DNA of 64,000 nucleotides from Lactobacillus kalixensis DSM 16043 (GCF_001434335.1 NZ_AZFM01000006.1:1-64000), one strand, 5' to 3'; positions 1 to 9,998 are shown, counted from the stretch's first letter. Made by a program: numbers and translations. The notes: generated by a model from the letters alone, not told the origin.

Positions 1-42
1 AAAAGCCAAGAGCCACGCAGAAAGAGCGTGATTCTTGGCTTT
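1..42. repeat. Hairpin-forming inverted repeat at the left edge
   Basis: AAAGCCAAGA (2-11) is an exact inverted complement of TCTTGGCTTT (33-42), and an inner ACGC/GCGT pair sits inside the loop. This looks like the hairpin of a terminator belonging to a gene to the left of the window. No long T-run follows. The sequence passes straight into the middle of a dehydrogenase reading frame. Confidence 0.6.
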
Positions 43-312
43 CAAGTTTCAGTTAATACTTCTAGAGGTAGCTTAATTGATCAAGCTGCATTAATTGCCG
101 CACTTAAGAGTGATGAGATTGCTGGCGCAGGACTCGACGTCTTTGAAAATGAGACTAAACCGGATCCAGAACTTGTAGAATTGGACAACGTAGTAATGAC
201 TCCACATGTTGGAAGTGCAACTCATCGAGCAAGATATCGTCTTACTAAAGAAGCAAGCAAAAATATTATTTCTTATCTCAGAGATGGGAAAACATTGAAT
301 CAAGTTAATTAA
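1..312 (+). pseudogene. D-2-hydroxyacid dehydrogenase, C-terminal remnant (5' truncated)
   Basis: From about base 46 the frame reads VNTSRGSLIDQAALIAALKS, then AGAGLDVFENE and VVMTPHVGSATHRAR. This is the end of the NAD-binding domain and the catalytic-His end of the D-isomer 2-hydroxyacid dehydrogenase family (D-lactate, hydroxyisocaproate or glyoxylate/hydroxypyruvate reductases). Only about 90 of some 320 residues are present. The frame is open to base 1, but the first 14 codons match nothing expected of the family and overlap the hairpin at 1-42. The likely GTG at 28 lacks a convincing ribosome-binding site. I read it as a deletion remnant joined to a terminator, although the window edge prevents proof. 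The remaining fragment could not fold as an enzyme by itself. Confidence 0.55.
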
Positions 313-316
313 GATA

Positions 317-352
317 AAAAATAAGCTGTAATTAAAAATTACAGCTTATTTT
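317..352. terminator. Bidirectional terminator
   Basis: AATAAGCTGTAAT and ATTACAGCTTATT form a perfect stem with A-rich and T-rich flanks. It lies between the rightward dehydrogenase remnant and the leftward permease gene and can serve both. Confidence 0.8.
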
Positions 353-375
353 ACAATAAACAAAATTATGTTAAG

Positions 376-1758
376 TTATTTATCTAATTGGCTGTGGCGA
401 TAGCCATAAACTAAATAGATGACAACACCAATTGCTAACCAAATTCCAGCTAAAATGAAAACATCCTTGTTAAGTTGGAAAATCATGAAGATACAGAATA
501 ATCCAGAAAGGATAGGAACGACAGGATAACCTGGAACTTTAAAACCATCGTTTGGAATATCCTTTCTTTTTCTTAGACGTAAAATACCAAATGAAACAAG
601 AGTGAAGGCGAATAATGTACCAAAACTAACTAAGTTAGTTAATTGGTCAACTGAGAAAAATGCTGCACCAAGAGCGATCACAATAGTTACTGCAAGTAAT
701 GAACGTTCAGGCGTACTATGTTTTTCATCTAATTTACTAAAAGTATGAGGTAATAAACCGTCTCTTGCCATTGCATAAATCAAACGAGAGCTTGAGTAAA
801 TCATTGTGAGCATCATTGTTGCCATTCCAACCATTGCCCCTAGAGCAAGAAGTTCAGCTACCCAATCTTGGTGGACATATTGCAGTGCAAATGAAACAGG
901 GTTGGCAATGTTTAATTTAGTGTAATTAACCATTCCTGTTAAAACAATTGAGACACCCATGTAAAGAACTACAGCAACCGCTAAAGTTCCGATGATTCCT
1001 AGTGGCATGTTTTTTTGTGGTTTTTTAACTTCTGCAGCAGAACTTGAGACAACATCAAATCCCAAGAAAGCAAAGAACACGGTTGTTGCCCCCTTAATTA
1101 CTCCAGACATGTGATAAGGTAAGAATGGCTTATAGTTGGCAGGCTTAATAAAGTTCAAACCAACAAAAATAAAGATTAAGATAATGGCAACTTTGATAAT
1201 AACAGCGATATTGTTGATTTTAATCGAACTTTTCATTCCTTGAGCCAAAAGAGCGGCGATTAAAACGATGATTAAAACAGCAACTAAGTCGAAATAAACT
1301 CCATTTTTAGGATCAAAAGGACCAGAGAACGCTTTAGGGATGCTTAGTCCAAATGGCTTGATAAATGAAGAAAAGTATGATGACCAACCTGCTGCAACAG
1401 CTGCCACTGATAGCATATACTCTAAAATTAAAGCCCAGCCCATTAACCAACCAACAGATTCACCGTAAATGATACTACCATATGAATAAGCTGATCCGGC
1501 GACAGGAATTGAAGATGCAAATTCTGCATAGCACATACCTGCCAAAACACAAATAATTGCTGCCACTAAAAAAGATAAACTTACTCCAGGTCCAGCAGTT
1601 GTAGCTGCGACTGTTCCAGGTAAAATGAAAATTCCTGTTCCGATAACAGCTCCAACGCCCATTGCAATTAAGTCAAAGGCAGTTAAGGATCTTGAAAATT
1701 TAATATCTTCTCCCAAGAATGTTTTAACTTTTTGTTTGCGAAAAATGTTTACTCGCAT
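376..1758 (-). CDS. APC-family amino acid permease (cationic amino acid transporter type)
   Basis: A 460-residue integral membrane protein with about 12 hydrophobic segments. The N-terminal part carries the APC hallmark MGVGAVIGTGIFILPG near residues 32-47, followed by AGPGVSLSF and the TM3 region YAEFASSIPVAGSAYSY. The loop GFDVVSSSAAEVKKPQKNMP is typical of the CAT/YfnA branch, which moves amino acids with protons or by exchange. The substrate cannot be fixed from sequence. The start has a strong AGGGGGAG ribosome-binding site. The gene lies 20 bp downstream of the DedA gene on the same strand, so the two are probably cotranscribed. Confidence 0.88.
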   Translation of the reverse strand: MRVNIFRKQKVKTFLGEDIKFSRSLTAFDLIAMGVGAVIGTGIFILPGTVAATTAGPGVSLSFLVAAIICVLAGMCYAEFASSIPVAGSAYSYGSIIYGESVGWLMGWALILEYMLSVAAVAAGWSSYFSSFIKPFGLSIPKAFSGPFDPKNGVYFDLVAVLIIVLIAALLAQGMKSSIKINNIAVIIKVAIILIFIFVGLNFIKPANYKPFLPYHMSGVIKGATTVFFAFLGFDVVSSSAAEVKKPQKNMPLGIIGTLAVAVVLYMGVSIVLTGMVNYTKLNIANPVSFALQYVHQDWVAELLALGAMVGMATMMLTMIYSSSRLIYAMARDGLLPHTFSKLDEKHSTPERSLLAVTIVIALGAAFFSVDQLTNLVSFGTLFAFTLVSFGILRLRKRKDIPNDGFKVPGYPVVPILSGLFCIFMIFQLNKDVFILAGIWLAIGVVIYLVYGYRHSQLDK

Positions 1759-1778
1759 AAAACTCCCCCTAAGTATCG

Positions 1779-2396
1779 TTAGATAGATTTTTTAATTCGT
1801 TTTTTGTACCAAATGAATGCTAAATAGATGAAAGCAATCAATAGTAAACCGGCAACAATGAGTGAATATTCTTCAAAAATGGTAACAATTACTTCCCATT
1901 TTTTTCCCATGTAGGCGCCTAAAGAAATTAAAACCGCATTCCAAACTAAGCTACCCAGAGTAGTTAGAATAAGGAAAATTGACATTTTAGTTTTAGCAAT
2001 TCCCGCTGGAATTGAGATTAAGCTTCGGATTACTGGAACAAAACGGCCAAAAAAGACGGCTTTTACACCATGACGGTTGAACCAAGCGATTGTTTTATTT
2101 ACATCATCTTTTTTAAATCCTAGTTTTTTAAAAAAAGAATGATCTAATAATCTTTCTAAGCGGCTTTCGTTTAATAAAGTACCTAGCCAATACAGAATCA
2201 AAGCACCAATTACTGAACCGATCGTCGCAGCAATAATAAGACCGAAGACGTTCAGACTTGTAGTGTCAGTTAAAAATCCACTAAAGGATAAGATTACTTC
2301 TGAAGGGATAGGTGGGAAAATGTTTTCGATTGCTATTAAAATAGCAACTGCGATATAACCAAAATCATTAATAAAAGAAAAAATCCACTCTATCAT
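1779..2396 (-). CDS. DedA-family membrane protein
   Basis: A 205-residue membrane protein of the DedA/VTT superfamily, implicated in flipping undecaprenyl phosphate and phospholipids and in envelope homeostasis. Seen here are the acidic-Pro motif IENIFPPIPSEVIL near residues 22-37 and the signature FFGRFVPVIRSLISIPAG near 115-132 with its conserved arginines. Several transmembrane or re-entrant segments follow, with a basic C-terminus. The start is preceded by AAGGAG. It is the first gene of a leftward pair with the amino acid permease and is divergent from uvrC. Confidence 0.88.
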   Translation of the reverse strand: MIEWIFSFINDFGYIAVAILIAIENIFPPIPSEVILSFSGFLTDTTSLNVFGLIIAATIGSVIGALILYWLGTLLNESRLERLLDHSFFKKLGFKKDDVNKTIAWFNRHGVKAVFFGRFVPVIRSLISIPAGIAKTKMSIFLILTTLGSLVWNAVLISLGAYMGKKWEVIVTIFEEYSLIVAGLLLIAFIYLAFIWYKKRIKKSI

Positions 2397-2527
2397 AAAA
2401 ACTCCTTAAAATTATTATTAATCATTAATATAGCAAAAAAAATATAGGAACGCTATTTAATACTTGATAAAAGAGTTCTTCTTATAAATATGTTAAAATT
2501 TGTTGTTGAATTTAGGGAGTGATTTTT

Positions 2528-4330
2528 TTGGCAACAGAATTAGTTGAAAACAAGTTAAAGCTTTTACCAGAAAAACCTGGCTGCTATTTAATGAAAGATA
2601 TAAACGGCACTGTCATTTATGTTGGTAAATCTAAAAATTTAAAAAATCGAGTTAGATCTTATTTTAAGAGTAAGCAAGTCGGTAGAAGAGCAGAGTTAGT
2701 TAAAGAAATTCGAGATTATGACATTATTACTGTCTCGACTGATAAGGAAGCTTTCTTGCTTGAAATTACTTTAATTAAGAAATATCAGCCGTACTATAAT
2801 GTGCAATTGAAGCAAGGAACAGGGTATCCTTATATTGAGATTACTAACGAACGTGATCCGCAGACTAAATTAACAAGTGTAATTCATAAAGATAAGGGGT
2901 ATTATTTTGGTCCATACCCTAATGTTTATGCTGCTCAAGCAACTTTGAAATTTATTCAAAAGGTTTTTCCATTAAGAAGATGTAATGGCCATCAAGGTAG
3001 GCCGTGCTTGTATTATCATATGGGCCAATGTTTGGGAGCTTGCTTTAAAAATGTACCTCAAAAAGAATATGATGACCAAATCAAGAGAATTAAAAGATTT
3101 TTAAATGGTGATATTGCCTCAGTTAAGCAAGACTTAATCCAAAGGATGGAAGAAGCTTCTGCTGATTTGGAATTTGAACGTGCTGCTGAAATTCGTGACC
3201 AGCTTAAATATATTGAAGAAACTGTTGAAAAGCAAAAAATTATCTCAAATGATAATACTCAACGAGATATTTTCAATTTCTATGTTGATAAGTCCTGGTT
3301 ATCAGTTCAGATTTTCTTCTTAAGACAGGCAAAGTTGCTTAGAAGAGAAACAAAAGTGTTTCCTTTAACAGAAGAAAACGAGCCAGAAGATGAATTTACT
3401 TCATTTATTGTTCAGTTTTATGGTCAAAGAAATCGTGTTTTACCAAAAGAAATTTTAGTTCCCGAGGGAATCGATAATGAAGATTTATCTGAAATTCTGC
3501 ATGTTCCGGTTAGAACGCCACAAAGAGGGCAGAAAAAAGCACTTCTTGAAATGGCTAAAGAAAATGCAAAATTGAAGTTAGATGATAAGTTTAGATTGCT
3601 TGAATTAGGGAATCGTAAAACTAAAGGAGCACAAAAAGAAATTTTCGATGCACTTGGGTTGCCATATGGGCACGTGATCGAAAGTTTTGACCACTCACAT
3701 ATCCAGGGAGCAGATCCGGTTTCAGCTCTAGTTGTTTTTAAAGATGGTGAACCAGATAAAACATCTTATCGTAAATACAAGCTTAAGGGTGAAGTTGAAC
3801 ACCAAAATGGCGGAGACGAACTTCGTAATACTCGCGAAGTTGTGAGAAGACGATATGGCAGACTGCTGCGTGAGCATAAGAAAATGCCGGATCTGATTTT
3901 AATGGATGGTGGTCAAATTCAAGTTGAGGCTTGTGAGGACGTTCTGCGAAATGAATTGAATTTAAATATTCCAGTTGCAGGGATGGTTAAGGATGATAAG
4001 CACAGAACTAACCACTTATTATTTGGTGATCCAATTAATGGAGAAGCTTTTAAACTGATACCACTCGATCCTAAATCTCAAGGCTTCTACTTAATGACGA
4101 GAATTCAAGACGAAGTCCACAGGTTTGCAATTACCTTCCATAGAAGGACACATGCAAAGAATGCTTTATCAAGCCGATTAGATGAAATTAAAGGAATTGG
4201 TCCTAAGAGCAGAAATAAATTACTTCGTGAATTTGGCTCCCTTAAAAAGATTAAGGAAGCATCAATTGATGATTTAAGAAATGCAGGATTAACTTTAACT
4301 CAAGCGCAATCAGTAAAATTAACCTTGTAA
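2528..4330 (+). CDS. uvrC: Excinuclease ABC subunit C
   Basis: The nuclease of UvrABC nucleotide excision repair, which makes both incisions around a lesion marked by UvrA and UvrB. The 600-residue product has an N-terminal GIY-YIG nuclease (GCYLMKD to VIYVGKSKNLKNR, about residues 15-45). A UVR motif for UvrB contact (FERAAEIRDQLKYIEE) lies near 210. The RNase H-like endonuclease core follows (ESFDHSHIQGADPVSA), and a C-terminal helix-hairpin-helix pair begins at IKGIGPKSRNKLL. I chose TTG at 2528, giving MATELVENKLKLLPEKPGCY, because AGGGAGTG lies about 8 bases upstream. A GTG at 2519 would overlap that site. The gene is divergent from the DedA gene. Confidence 0.96.
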   Translation: MATELVENKLKLLPEKPGCYLMKDINGTVIYVGKSKNLKNRVRSYFKSKQVGRRAELVKEIRDYDIITVSTDKEAFLLEITLIKKYQPYYNVQLKQGTGYPYIEITNERDPQTKLTSVIHKDKGYYFGPYPNVYAAQATLKFIQKVFPLRRCNGHQGRPCLYYHMGQCLGACFKNVPQKEYDDQIKRIKRFLNGDIASVKQDLIQRMEEASADLEFERAAEIRDQLKYIEETVEKQKIISNDNTQRDIFNFYVDKSWLSVQIFFLRQAKLLRRETKVFPLTEENEPEDEFTSFIVQFYGQRNRVLPKEILVPEGIDNEDLSEILHVPVRTPQRGQKKALLEMAKENAKLKLDDKFRLLELGNRKTKGAQKEIFDALGLPYGHVIESFDHSHIQGADPVSALVVFKDGEPDKTSYRKYKLKGEVEHQNGGDELRNTREVVRRRYGRLLREHKKMPDLILMDGGQIQVEACEDVLRNELNLNIPVAGMVKDDKHRTNHLLFGDPINGEAFKLIPLDPKSQGFYLMTRIQDEVHRFAITFHRRTHAKNALSSRLDEIKGIGPKSRNKLLREFGSLKKIKEASIDDLRNAGLTLTQAQSVKLTL

Positions 4331-4407
4331 ATTGATTAAGAGTGGCTAAATGAGGCTATTTGTGTGGTATTATAGTAAAGTTAGACAAGACGGAAAGGGG
4401 TTTTAAC

Positions 4408-5721
4408 ATGTCTACATTTGTAGATCAAACAAAAATTGAAGTCCAAGCCGGAAAAGGCGGAGATGGCATGGTAGCCTTCCGCCATGAAAAATACGTCCCA
4501 AACGGTGGCCCAGCCGGTGGTGATGGCGGTCGTGGCGGTAGTATAATCTTTGTTGCTGATAGCGGATTAAGAACTTTAATGGATTTCCGTTATCGCCGTA
4601 AATTTAAAGCTGATAATGGTGAAAATGGTCGAATTAAGTCACAATATGGCCGTGGAGCTAAAGATCTTTATTTAAAAGTTCCAATTGGTACTACAGTTTA
4701 TGATTTTGACACTAATGAATTAATTGGTGATTTAGTAGAAAATGGTCAAGAATTAGTTGTAGCAAAGGGTGGACGAGGCGGACGAGGTAATATCCACTTT
4801 GCTACTAGTGTCAATACAGCTCCAGAAATTGCTGAAAACGGTGAACCAGGTGAAGATCGAGTTTTACGCCTTGAACTAAAGATGCTTGCTGATGTTGGAT
4901 TGGTCGGATTCCCTTCAGTAGGTAAATCAACTTTACTTTCAGTAGTAACTAAGGCAAAACCAAAGATTGCGGCATATCAGTTTACGACTTTAACACCTAA
5001 TTTAGGAATGGTAATTTTACCAGATGGTCGTGACTTTTCAATGGCAGATCTTCCAGGATTAATTGAAGGAGCAAGTCAAGGTGTTGGCTTAGGTATTCAA
5101 TTCTTGCGTCACATTGAAAGAACTAAAGTTATCTTGCACTTGGTTTCAATGGATCCAAATAATGGTCGTGATCCTTATGAAGATTACGAAGCAATTAGAA
5201 AAGAGCTTGGAAATTACACCACTGATTTAACTCAGAAGAGAGAATTAATCGTGGCAACGCAAATGGATATCCCAGGTGCTGATGAAAAATTTGCTGAATT
5301 TAAAAAAGCATTAGCAGAGCATAATGTTGATGAACCAGTTTATCCAATTTCGAGTGTGACTCATGAAGGGGTTACTAAGCTTATGCAAGATGCAGCAAGC
5401 TTAGTGGAAAAGGTCGAAGAAGAACGCAGTCAAGAAGTTCAAGAAACTCCAGAAACTAATGCTAAGACTAAAGAATACAAGTTTAAGGCCCCTAAGACTA
5501 ATGAGTTTACTGTTGAAAGACTTAGTGAACATGAATTTGAAGTTCATGGTGAATCACTTGAGCGATTGGTTCAAAGAATTAATCTCGACCATCAAGATGG
5601 TATTATGCTGTTAGCGCGTAAGTTAAAGAACTTGGGTGTTGATGATGCTTTACGTAAAGCTGGAGCAGTTGATGGGGACGATGTTTACATTGGAGATTTC
5701 AACTTTGAATTTGTTCAATAA
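4408..5721 (+). CDS. obgE: GTPase ObgE/CgtA
   Basis: An essential GTPase linked to 50S ribosome assembly and stress signalling. The 437-residue protein has the glycine-rich Obg fold at its N-terminus ([26 protein letters not shown]). The G domain starts with [11 protein letters not shown] near residue 165, followed by [12 protein letters not shown]-terminal OCT domain covers roughly 360-437. The usual G4 motif NKxD reads TQMD (ATQMDIPG), a departure from the consensus for guanine recognition. GAAAGGGG precedes the ATG at 4408; an upstream in-frame ATG at 4360 has no ribosome-binding site. Confidence 0.96.
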   Translation: MSTFVDQTKIEVQAGKGGDGMVAFRHEKYVPNGGPAGGDGGRGGSIIFVADSGLRTLMDFRYRRKFKADNGENGRIKSQYGRGAKDLYLKVPIGTTVYDFDTNELIGDLVENGQELVVAKGGRGGRGNIHFATSVNTAPEIAENGEPGEDRVLRLELKMLADVGLVGFPSVGKSTLLSVVTKAKPKIAAYQFTTLTPNLGMVILPDGRDFSMADLPGLIEGASQGVGLGIQFLRHIERTKVILHLVSMDPNNGRDPYEDYEAIRKELGNYTTDLTQKRELIVATQMDIPGADEKFAEFKKALAEHNVDEPVYPISSVTHEGVTKLMQDAASLVEKVEEERSQEVQETPETNAKTKEYKFKAPKTNEFTVERLSEHEFEVHGESLERLVQRINLDHQDGIMLLARKLKNLGVDDALRKAGAVDGDDVYIGDFNFEFVQ

Positions 5722-5745
5722 TATTTATTTAGAGAAGTTAATATA

Positions 5746-7668
5746 ATGAAAAAGAATCAGTTTATTACTGGATATTCAGGACTTAGAGCATTAGCGGTAA
5801 TCGGGGTAATTTTATATCATCTTGATCCAAATACTTTTATCGGTGGCTATCTTGGTGTACCGATCTTTTTTGTGTTATCAGGGTACCTAGTAACCGATCA
5901 TATGATGAGATCATATGAGGCTCAAGGAAGTTACGACAATAAGAAATTCTATATTAGTAGAATTAAACGGCTATATCCACAAATGATCACAGTTCTTTGG
6001 TTATCAGCGGCTTGGATTCTTCTTTTTCAAAGGAATCTTCTAGCAAAACTTAATCAGATTATAGTGACTAATTTGCTTAATGTTTATAACTTCTGGCAAA
6101 TTTCTAACGGTCAAAGCTATTTTGAAAGATTTGCCGCTAATGAATCTCCGTTTACTCATTTATGGACGATGTCAATCGAAGGACAATTCTATATTCTGTG
6201 GCCAATTGTGATGTTCTTGCTTTATAGATTTGCTAGAAAGCGAAAAACAATCTTTTGGATTTTGTTTAGTCTTTCAATTGTTTCTGCAATTGAAATGGCA
6301 ATTCTGTACTTAACAGGTGCTGATATTAACCGTGTTTACTACGGAACAGATACAAGATTTTTCTCATTGGGTATTGGAGCAGCAATGGCTATTATTTGGC
6401 CAATTGAAGACTTACGCGAAAATATTGCAAAACGTGATAGTCGAGTCCTAGATTTAACTGGATTAATTGCTTTTGCTGGGATGCTTTTGATGTTCTTTAG
6501 CAGCAACATGAATCCTCAAGCAGCATTTACCTATTGCGGTGGAATGTTGATCTTTACTTTGCTTGTGGCAATTATGACTGCAATTATTGCGCATCCAGGA
6601 AGCCACTGGAATCGTATTTTGACTAATCCTATTTTTAAATGGATTGGTTCAAGGAGTTACGGTATTTACTTGTATCAATTCCCAGTTATGATCTTTTTTG
6701 AAGATAAGTTAACTAATATTGCTGATCATCCAACTCTGTATCATATCTGTGAAATTTTGATCATCTTACTTTTAAGTGAAACTTCATATCGTTTGATTGA
6801 AAAGCCATGCAGTAAGATTACTTGGCAAAAGACAAAACAATATTTTGCACAAGTTTTTGATACTCAAAGAAATAATTATGCTCAGAAGTTTCAAGCTGCT
6901 TTTGCTACAATTGTCTTAATTGTTGGTTCTATTGGAATTGGTATTTCACCTTCTGTTAAAGGAGAAGATTTTAATAAGTCTCAGCTAGCAGAAAGAATCA
7001 ATGCTAATCAGAAAGAACAAAAGAAAGATAATGCAGCTTTAATAGCCAAAATGAAGAAGAATAAAAAGACTAAAAAAGTCGATTCAAGTAAGGCAATGAA
7101 AGAGGCAAGAAAGCAGGCAAAAGAGAGCCCAGTAAATAAACGATTTACCAAATATGGTATTTCGCAAGTTGATTTGCAATTGGCACAAAATTTAAATGTT
7201 ACAGCTATTGGGGATTCTGTTATGGCCGGGTCAAGTGATGATCTTAAAAAATTAATGCCTAAAGCAATTATTGATGCGGCTGTTTCTAGACAACTAAACG
7301 TTGCTTTTGATCTTTTGAGTAGCTATCAGAATCAAGGCGCACTTGCTGACAATGTTTTGATCGGATTAGGAACCAATGGACCATTTTCAATGGGAGATGT
7401 TGATCGATTGATGAAGCAAGTGGGACCCGATAGACATGTTTTTTGGATTAATGTTCATGTGCCTAGTCGTACTTGGCAAAAACCGGTGAATGATTTGATA
7501 GCACAAGCTGCCAAGCACTATTCAAATTTAACAGTGATAGATTGGTATGGATATTCTAAGAGTCACCCAGATTGGTTCTATGAAGATCATACCCACCCAA
7601 CACCAACCGGGTCGATGTACTATAGTGCTTATATTGTTAAATCGATTGTTAAGCACACGAAATTTTAG
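5746..7668 (+). CDS. OatA-like membrane acyltransferase with SGNH domain
   Basis: A 640-residue two-part protein. Residues 1-400 form an acyltransferase-3 membrane domain of about 10-11 helices, with the conserved His in VILYHLDP (His25) and the start GYSGLRALAVIGV. After a lysine-rich linker (about 405-465), residues 480-640 form an extracellular SGNH hydrolase domain. Its nucleophile is GDSVMAG (Ser491), with block GLGTNGPF (Asn544) and the Asp/His pair DHTHP (Asp614, His617). This architecture is that of peptidoglycan O-acetyltransferases such as OatA, which confer lysozyme resistance; teichoic acid or polysaccharide acylation is possible. It follows obgE by 24 bp with only a weak ribosome-binding site. 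Confidence 0.85.
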   Translation: MKKNQFITGYSGLRALAVIGVILYHLDPNTFIGGYLGVPIFFVLSGYLVTDHMMRSYEAQGSYDNKKFYISRIKRLYPQMITVLWLSAAWILLFQRNLLAKLNQIIVTNLLNVYNFWQISNGQSYFERFAANESPFTHLWTMSIEGQFYILWPIVMFLLYRFARKRKTIFWILFSLSIVSAIEMAILYLTGADINRVYYGTDTRFFSLGIGAAMAIIWPIEDLRENIAKRDSRVLDLTGLIAFAGMLLMFFSSNMNPQAAFTYCGGMLIFTLLVAIMTAIIAHPGSHWNRILTNPIFKWIGSRSYGIYLYQFPVMIFFEDKLTNIADHPTLYHICEILIILLLSETSYRLIEKPCSKITWQKTKQYFAQVFDTQRNNYAQKFQAAFATIVLIVGSIGIGISPSVKGEDFNKSQLAERINANQKEQKKDNAALIAKMKKNKKTKKVDSSKAMKEARKQAKESPVNKRFTKYGISQVDLQLAQNLNVTAIGDSVMAGSSDDLKKLMPKAIIDAAVSRQLNVAFDLLSSYQNQGALADNVLIGLGTNGPFSMGDVDRLMKQVGPDRHVFWINVHVPSRTWQKPVNDLIAQAAKHYSNLTVIDWYGYSKSHPDWFYEDHTHPTPTGSMYYSAYIVKSIVKHTKF

Positions 7669-7680
7669 AATGGGATTTTA

Positions 7681-8619
7681 ATGGAAATACAATTTTTAGG
7701 AACAGGAGCAGGACAACCAGCTAAACAGCGTAATGTTGCTAGCTTAGCATTAAAACTGCTTGATGAGTTAAATGAAATTTGGTTATTTGATGTTGGTGAA
7801 GCTACGCAGCACCAAATTTTAAAAACAAACATCCGAATGAGAAAAATTACTAAGATATTTATTTCTCATAATCATGGGGATCATATTTTTGGCTTACCTG
7901 GATTATTGGCTACACGTTCATTTCAAGGGGACGTGGGGCCGTTAACTATTTATGGTCCTCCAGGACTTGAACAATTTGTTAAGACGTCTTTGCGAGTTTC
8001 TAGAACCAAGATAAGTTATCCAATTAAGTTTGTTGAACTAACAGAAGGTGGATTAATTTATGATGATCATGGTTTTAAGGTTTATACAGACAAGCTTGAC
8101 CACCGTGTACCAAGTTTCGGTTATCGTGTAGTTGAAAATTCTCGCCCAGGTGAGCTATTAATGGACAAATTAGCAAAATATAATATTCCTAATGGGCCAT
8201 TATTTGGTAAACTGAAAGCAGGGGAACAAATCGTTTTAAGTAATGGTACTATTCTTGATGGTAGAGACTTTTTAGGCCCTGCTAGACCTGGTAGAATTGT
8301 CACAATTATCTATGATACTCGCTCTACCCCTACAATTGCTAAACTTGCTAAAGATGCTGACGTTTTGGTGCACGAATCAACTTTTGCGGGTAATGAGGCG
8401 AAATTAGCGCATTCATACTACCACTCAACTTCGGTTGAAGCTGCAGAAGTTGCGCGTGATAATGGCGTTAAAAAATTGTATTTGGATCATGTTTCTGCTC
8501 GTTATTTAGGTAATAAAGCTAAAAAATTAGTAAAACAAGCACAAAAAGTATTTCCAAATACATTTTTAGCAAATGATTTTGATCAAATTACGATTCCAAT
8601 GAAAGGAACTGAAGAATGA
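7681..8619 (+). CDS. rnz: Ribonuclease Z
   Basis: A metallo-beta-lactamase-fold endonuclease that removes 3' trailers from tRNA precursors. The 312-residue protein begins [18 protein letters not shown] and carries the metal-binding motif HNHGDH at residues 63-68. Further ligands are expected at [10 protein letters not shown], in the YDTRST segment and at HESTF. The length equals the short, homodimeric RNase Z family. It lies 12 bp after the acyltransferase and its stop overlaps the start of the next gene (ATGA), so it is translationally coupled. Confidence 0.95.
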   Translation: MEIQFLGTGAGQPAKQRNVASLALKLLDELNEIWLFDVGEATQHQILKTNIRMRKITKIFISHNHGDHIFGLPGLLATRSFQGDVGPLTIYGPPGLEQFVKTSLRVSRTKISYPIKFVELTEGGLIYDDHGFKVYTDKLDHRVPSFGYRVVENSRPGELLMDKLAKYNIPNGPLFGKLKAGEQIVLSNGTILDGRDFLGPARPGRIVTIIYDTRSTPTIAKLAKDADVLVHESTFAGNEAKLAHSYYHSTSVEAAEVARDNGVKKLYLDHVSARYLGNKAKKLVKQAQKVFPNTFLANDFDQITIPMKGTEE

Positions 8620-9410
8620 GTGATTCATTGAGAAATAAAGTTGTAGTTGTTACTGGAGCTTCTAGCGGTATTGGACGTTCAATCGTTTTAGAAACTGCTG
8701 GGCGTGGTGCCACAACTATTTTAATTGCTAGAAATAAAGAAAAGTTAGAAGAAATTTCTGCTGAAGCCAAAGAACTTTCAGGTGCAGATTCATTTGTTTT
8801 TCCAACTGATCTTGGAAAGAGCGATGAAATTGAGAAAACTTTCAAAGAGATCATTGCTTCGGTTCAACATATTGACTTTTTGGTAAACGCAGCTGGATTT
8901 GGTAAATTTGAAAACTTCATGGATTCTAACATGAAGGACGCTACCAATATGTTCCAAGTAAATGTATTAGGTTTGATGTACCTAACTCGTTTAGTTGGTC
9001 GTGTAATGATGGAACAAAAGACCGGACAAATTATCAATTTCGGTTCAATTGCAGGGAAGGTTCCAACTACTAAGTCAGCCGCTTATAGTGCTTCTAAAGC
9101 TGCAGTCATCCAATTTTCAAATGTTTTAAGACTTGAATTGAAGCCATTTGGTGTTAAGGTGATGACTGTTAATTTAGGTCCTGTTTACACTAATTTCTTT
9201 AATATTGCAGATCAAACTGGTGAATATGTCAAAAACGTTCAAGAATTTATGCTTGATCCAGATGACGTTGCTTGGCAAGTAGTTCATTATTTTGGAAGTA
9301 ATAAGCGAGAATTAAACTTGCCACTAAGTTTAGCTGTTGCAGCAAAACTCTATAATTTATTCCCAACTATTGGCGATAAGATTTCATTAGATTTTGCTTC
9401 AAGAAAGTAG
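8616..9410 (+). CDS. Short-chain dehydrogenase/reductase (SDR family)
   Basis: A 264-residue classical SDR. The dinucleotide motif TGASSGIGR is at residues 13-21, NAAG at 91-94 and Ser at about 144 (NFGSIAGK). The catalytic YSASK has Tyr157 and Lys161. These oxidoreductases use NAD(H) or NADP(H); the substrate is not evident. The same neighbour follows rnz in many lactobacilli and resembles Bacillus YqjQ. The ATG overlaps the rnz stop by 4 bases. Confidence 0.88.
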   Translation: MSDSLRNKVVVVTGASSGIGRSIVLETAGRGATTILIARNKEKLEEISAEAKELSGADSFVFPTDLGKSDEIEKTFKEIIASVQHIDFLVNAAGFGKFENFMDSNMKDATNMFQVNVLGLMYLTRLVGRVMMEQKTGQIINFGSIAGKVPTTKSAAYSASKAAVIQFSNVLRLELKPFGVKVMTVNLGPVYTNFFNIADQTGEYVKNVQEFMLDPDDVAWQVVHYFGSNKRELNLPLSLAVAAKLYNLFPTIGDKISLDFASRK

Positions 9411-9417
9411 GATTATA

Positions 9418-9639
9418 ATGAATGATGCCAAGAAAAAACAATTAAATATAATCATCGGTTCAGTTATTACTTTGTTAGCAGTGATTTTTGTTGTTTTAAA
9501 CACAAATCCAGTAGCAATAAATTTTGGATTTTTCAAAGTGAAATTACCGTTAATTATTGTTTTAGTAGTAATGGTAATCGTCGGAATCTTACTTGGATGG
9601 TTCCTAGGACAAGGAAATCAATTTAAGAAGAAAAATTAA
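9418..9639 (+). CDS. LapA-domain small membrane protein
   Basis: A 73-residue protein with two hydrophobic segments (IIIGSVITLLAVIFVVLNTN and PLIIVLVVMVIVGILLGWFLG) separated by the short stretch PVAINFGFFKVKLP. It ends in a basic tail. The pattern NTNPVxxNF followed by a second helix is typical of LapA/DUF1049 proteins, which are small membrane proteins of uncertain role. I start at ATG 9418, preceded by AAAGTAGGA. The gene follows the SDR by 7 bp. Confidence 0.75.
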   Translation: MNDAKKKQLNIIIGSVITLLAVIFVVLNTNPVAINFGFFKVKLPLIIVLVVMVIVGILLGWFLGQGNQFKKKN

Positions 9640-9747
9640 AACCTTGATTTATAAGCGATTCAATAGTATCATTGAACCATATGAGCGATTGAACTTGTTG
9701 TCATACAAGTTATTAGCTTAAGACTACAATAAAGGAGATCTAAATCA

Positions 9748-9939
9748 ATGGCAGTTCCAGCAAGACATACTTCTAAGCAAAAGAAACGTTCACGTCGTGG
9801 TCATATTAAGTTAACTGTTCCAGCAATGCACTATGATGCAACTACTGGTGAATACCGTTTAAGCCACCGCGTTTCACCTAAGGGTTACTACAAGGGTCGC
9901 CAAGTTGTTAGCGAAAACAACGCAAGTGACAATAACTAA
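9748..9939 (+). CDS. rpmF: 50S ribosomal protein L32 (zinc-free form)
   Basis: A 63-residue L32 beginning [19 protein letters not shown]. The central stretch [22 protein letters not shown] replaces the two CxxC knuckles of zinc-binding L32, so this is a cysteine-free form. AAAGGAGATC precedes the ATG. The 108-bp leader contains two small inverted repeats (see findings). The usual yceD (DUF177) partner gene is not adjacent. A terminator follows at once. Confidence 0.95.
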   Translation: MAVPARHTSKQKKRSRRGHIKLTVPAMHYDATTGEYRLSHRVSPKGYYKGRQVVSENNASDNN

Positions 9940-9942
9940 TTA

Positions 9943-9974
9943 AAAGACACCCGGCTATGTGGTGTCTTTTTTTA
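9943..9974 (+). terminator. Terminator after rpmF
   Basis: AAAGACACC and GGTGTCTTT pair around the loop CGGCTATGT and are followed by a run of T. Confidence 0.9.
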
Positions 9975-9998
9975 TGCCTGTTTTTAGAAGGAAAGATT

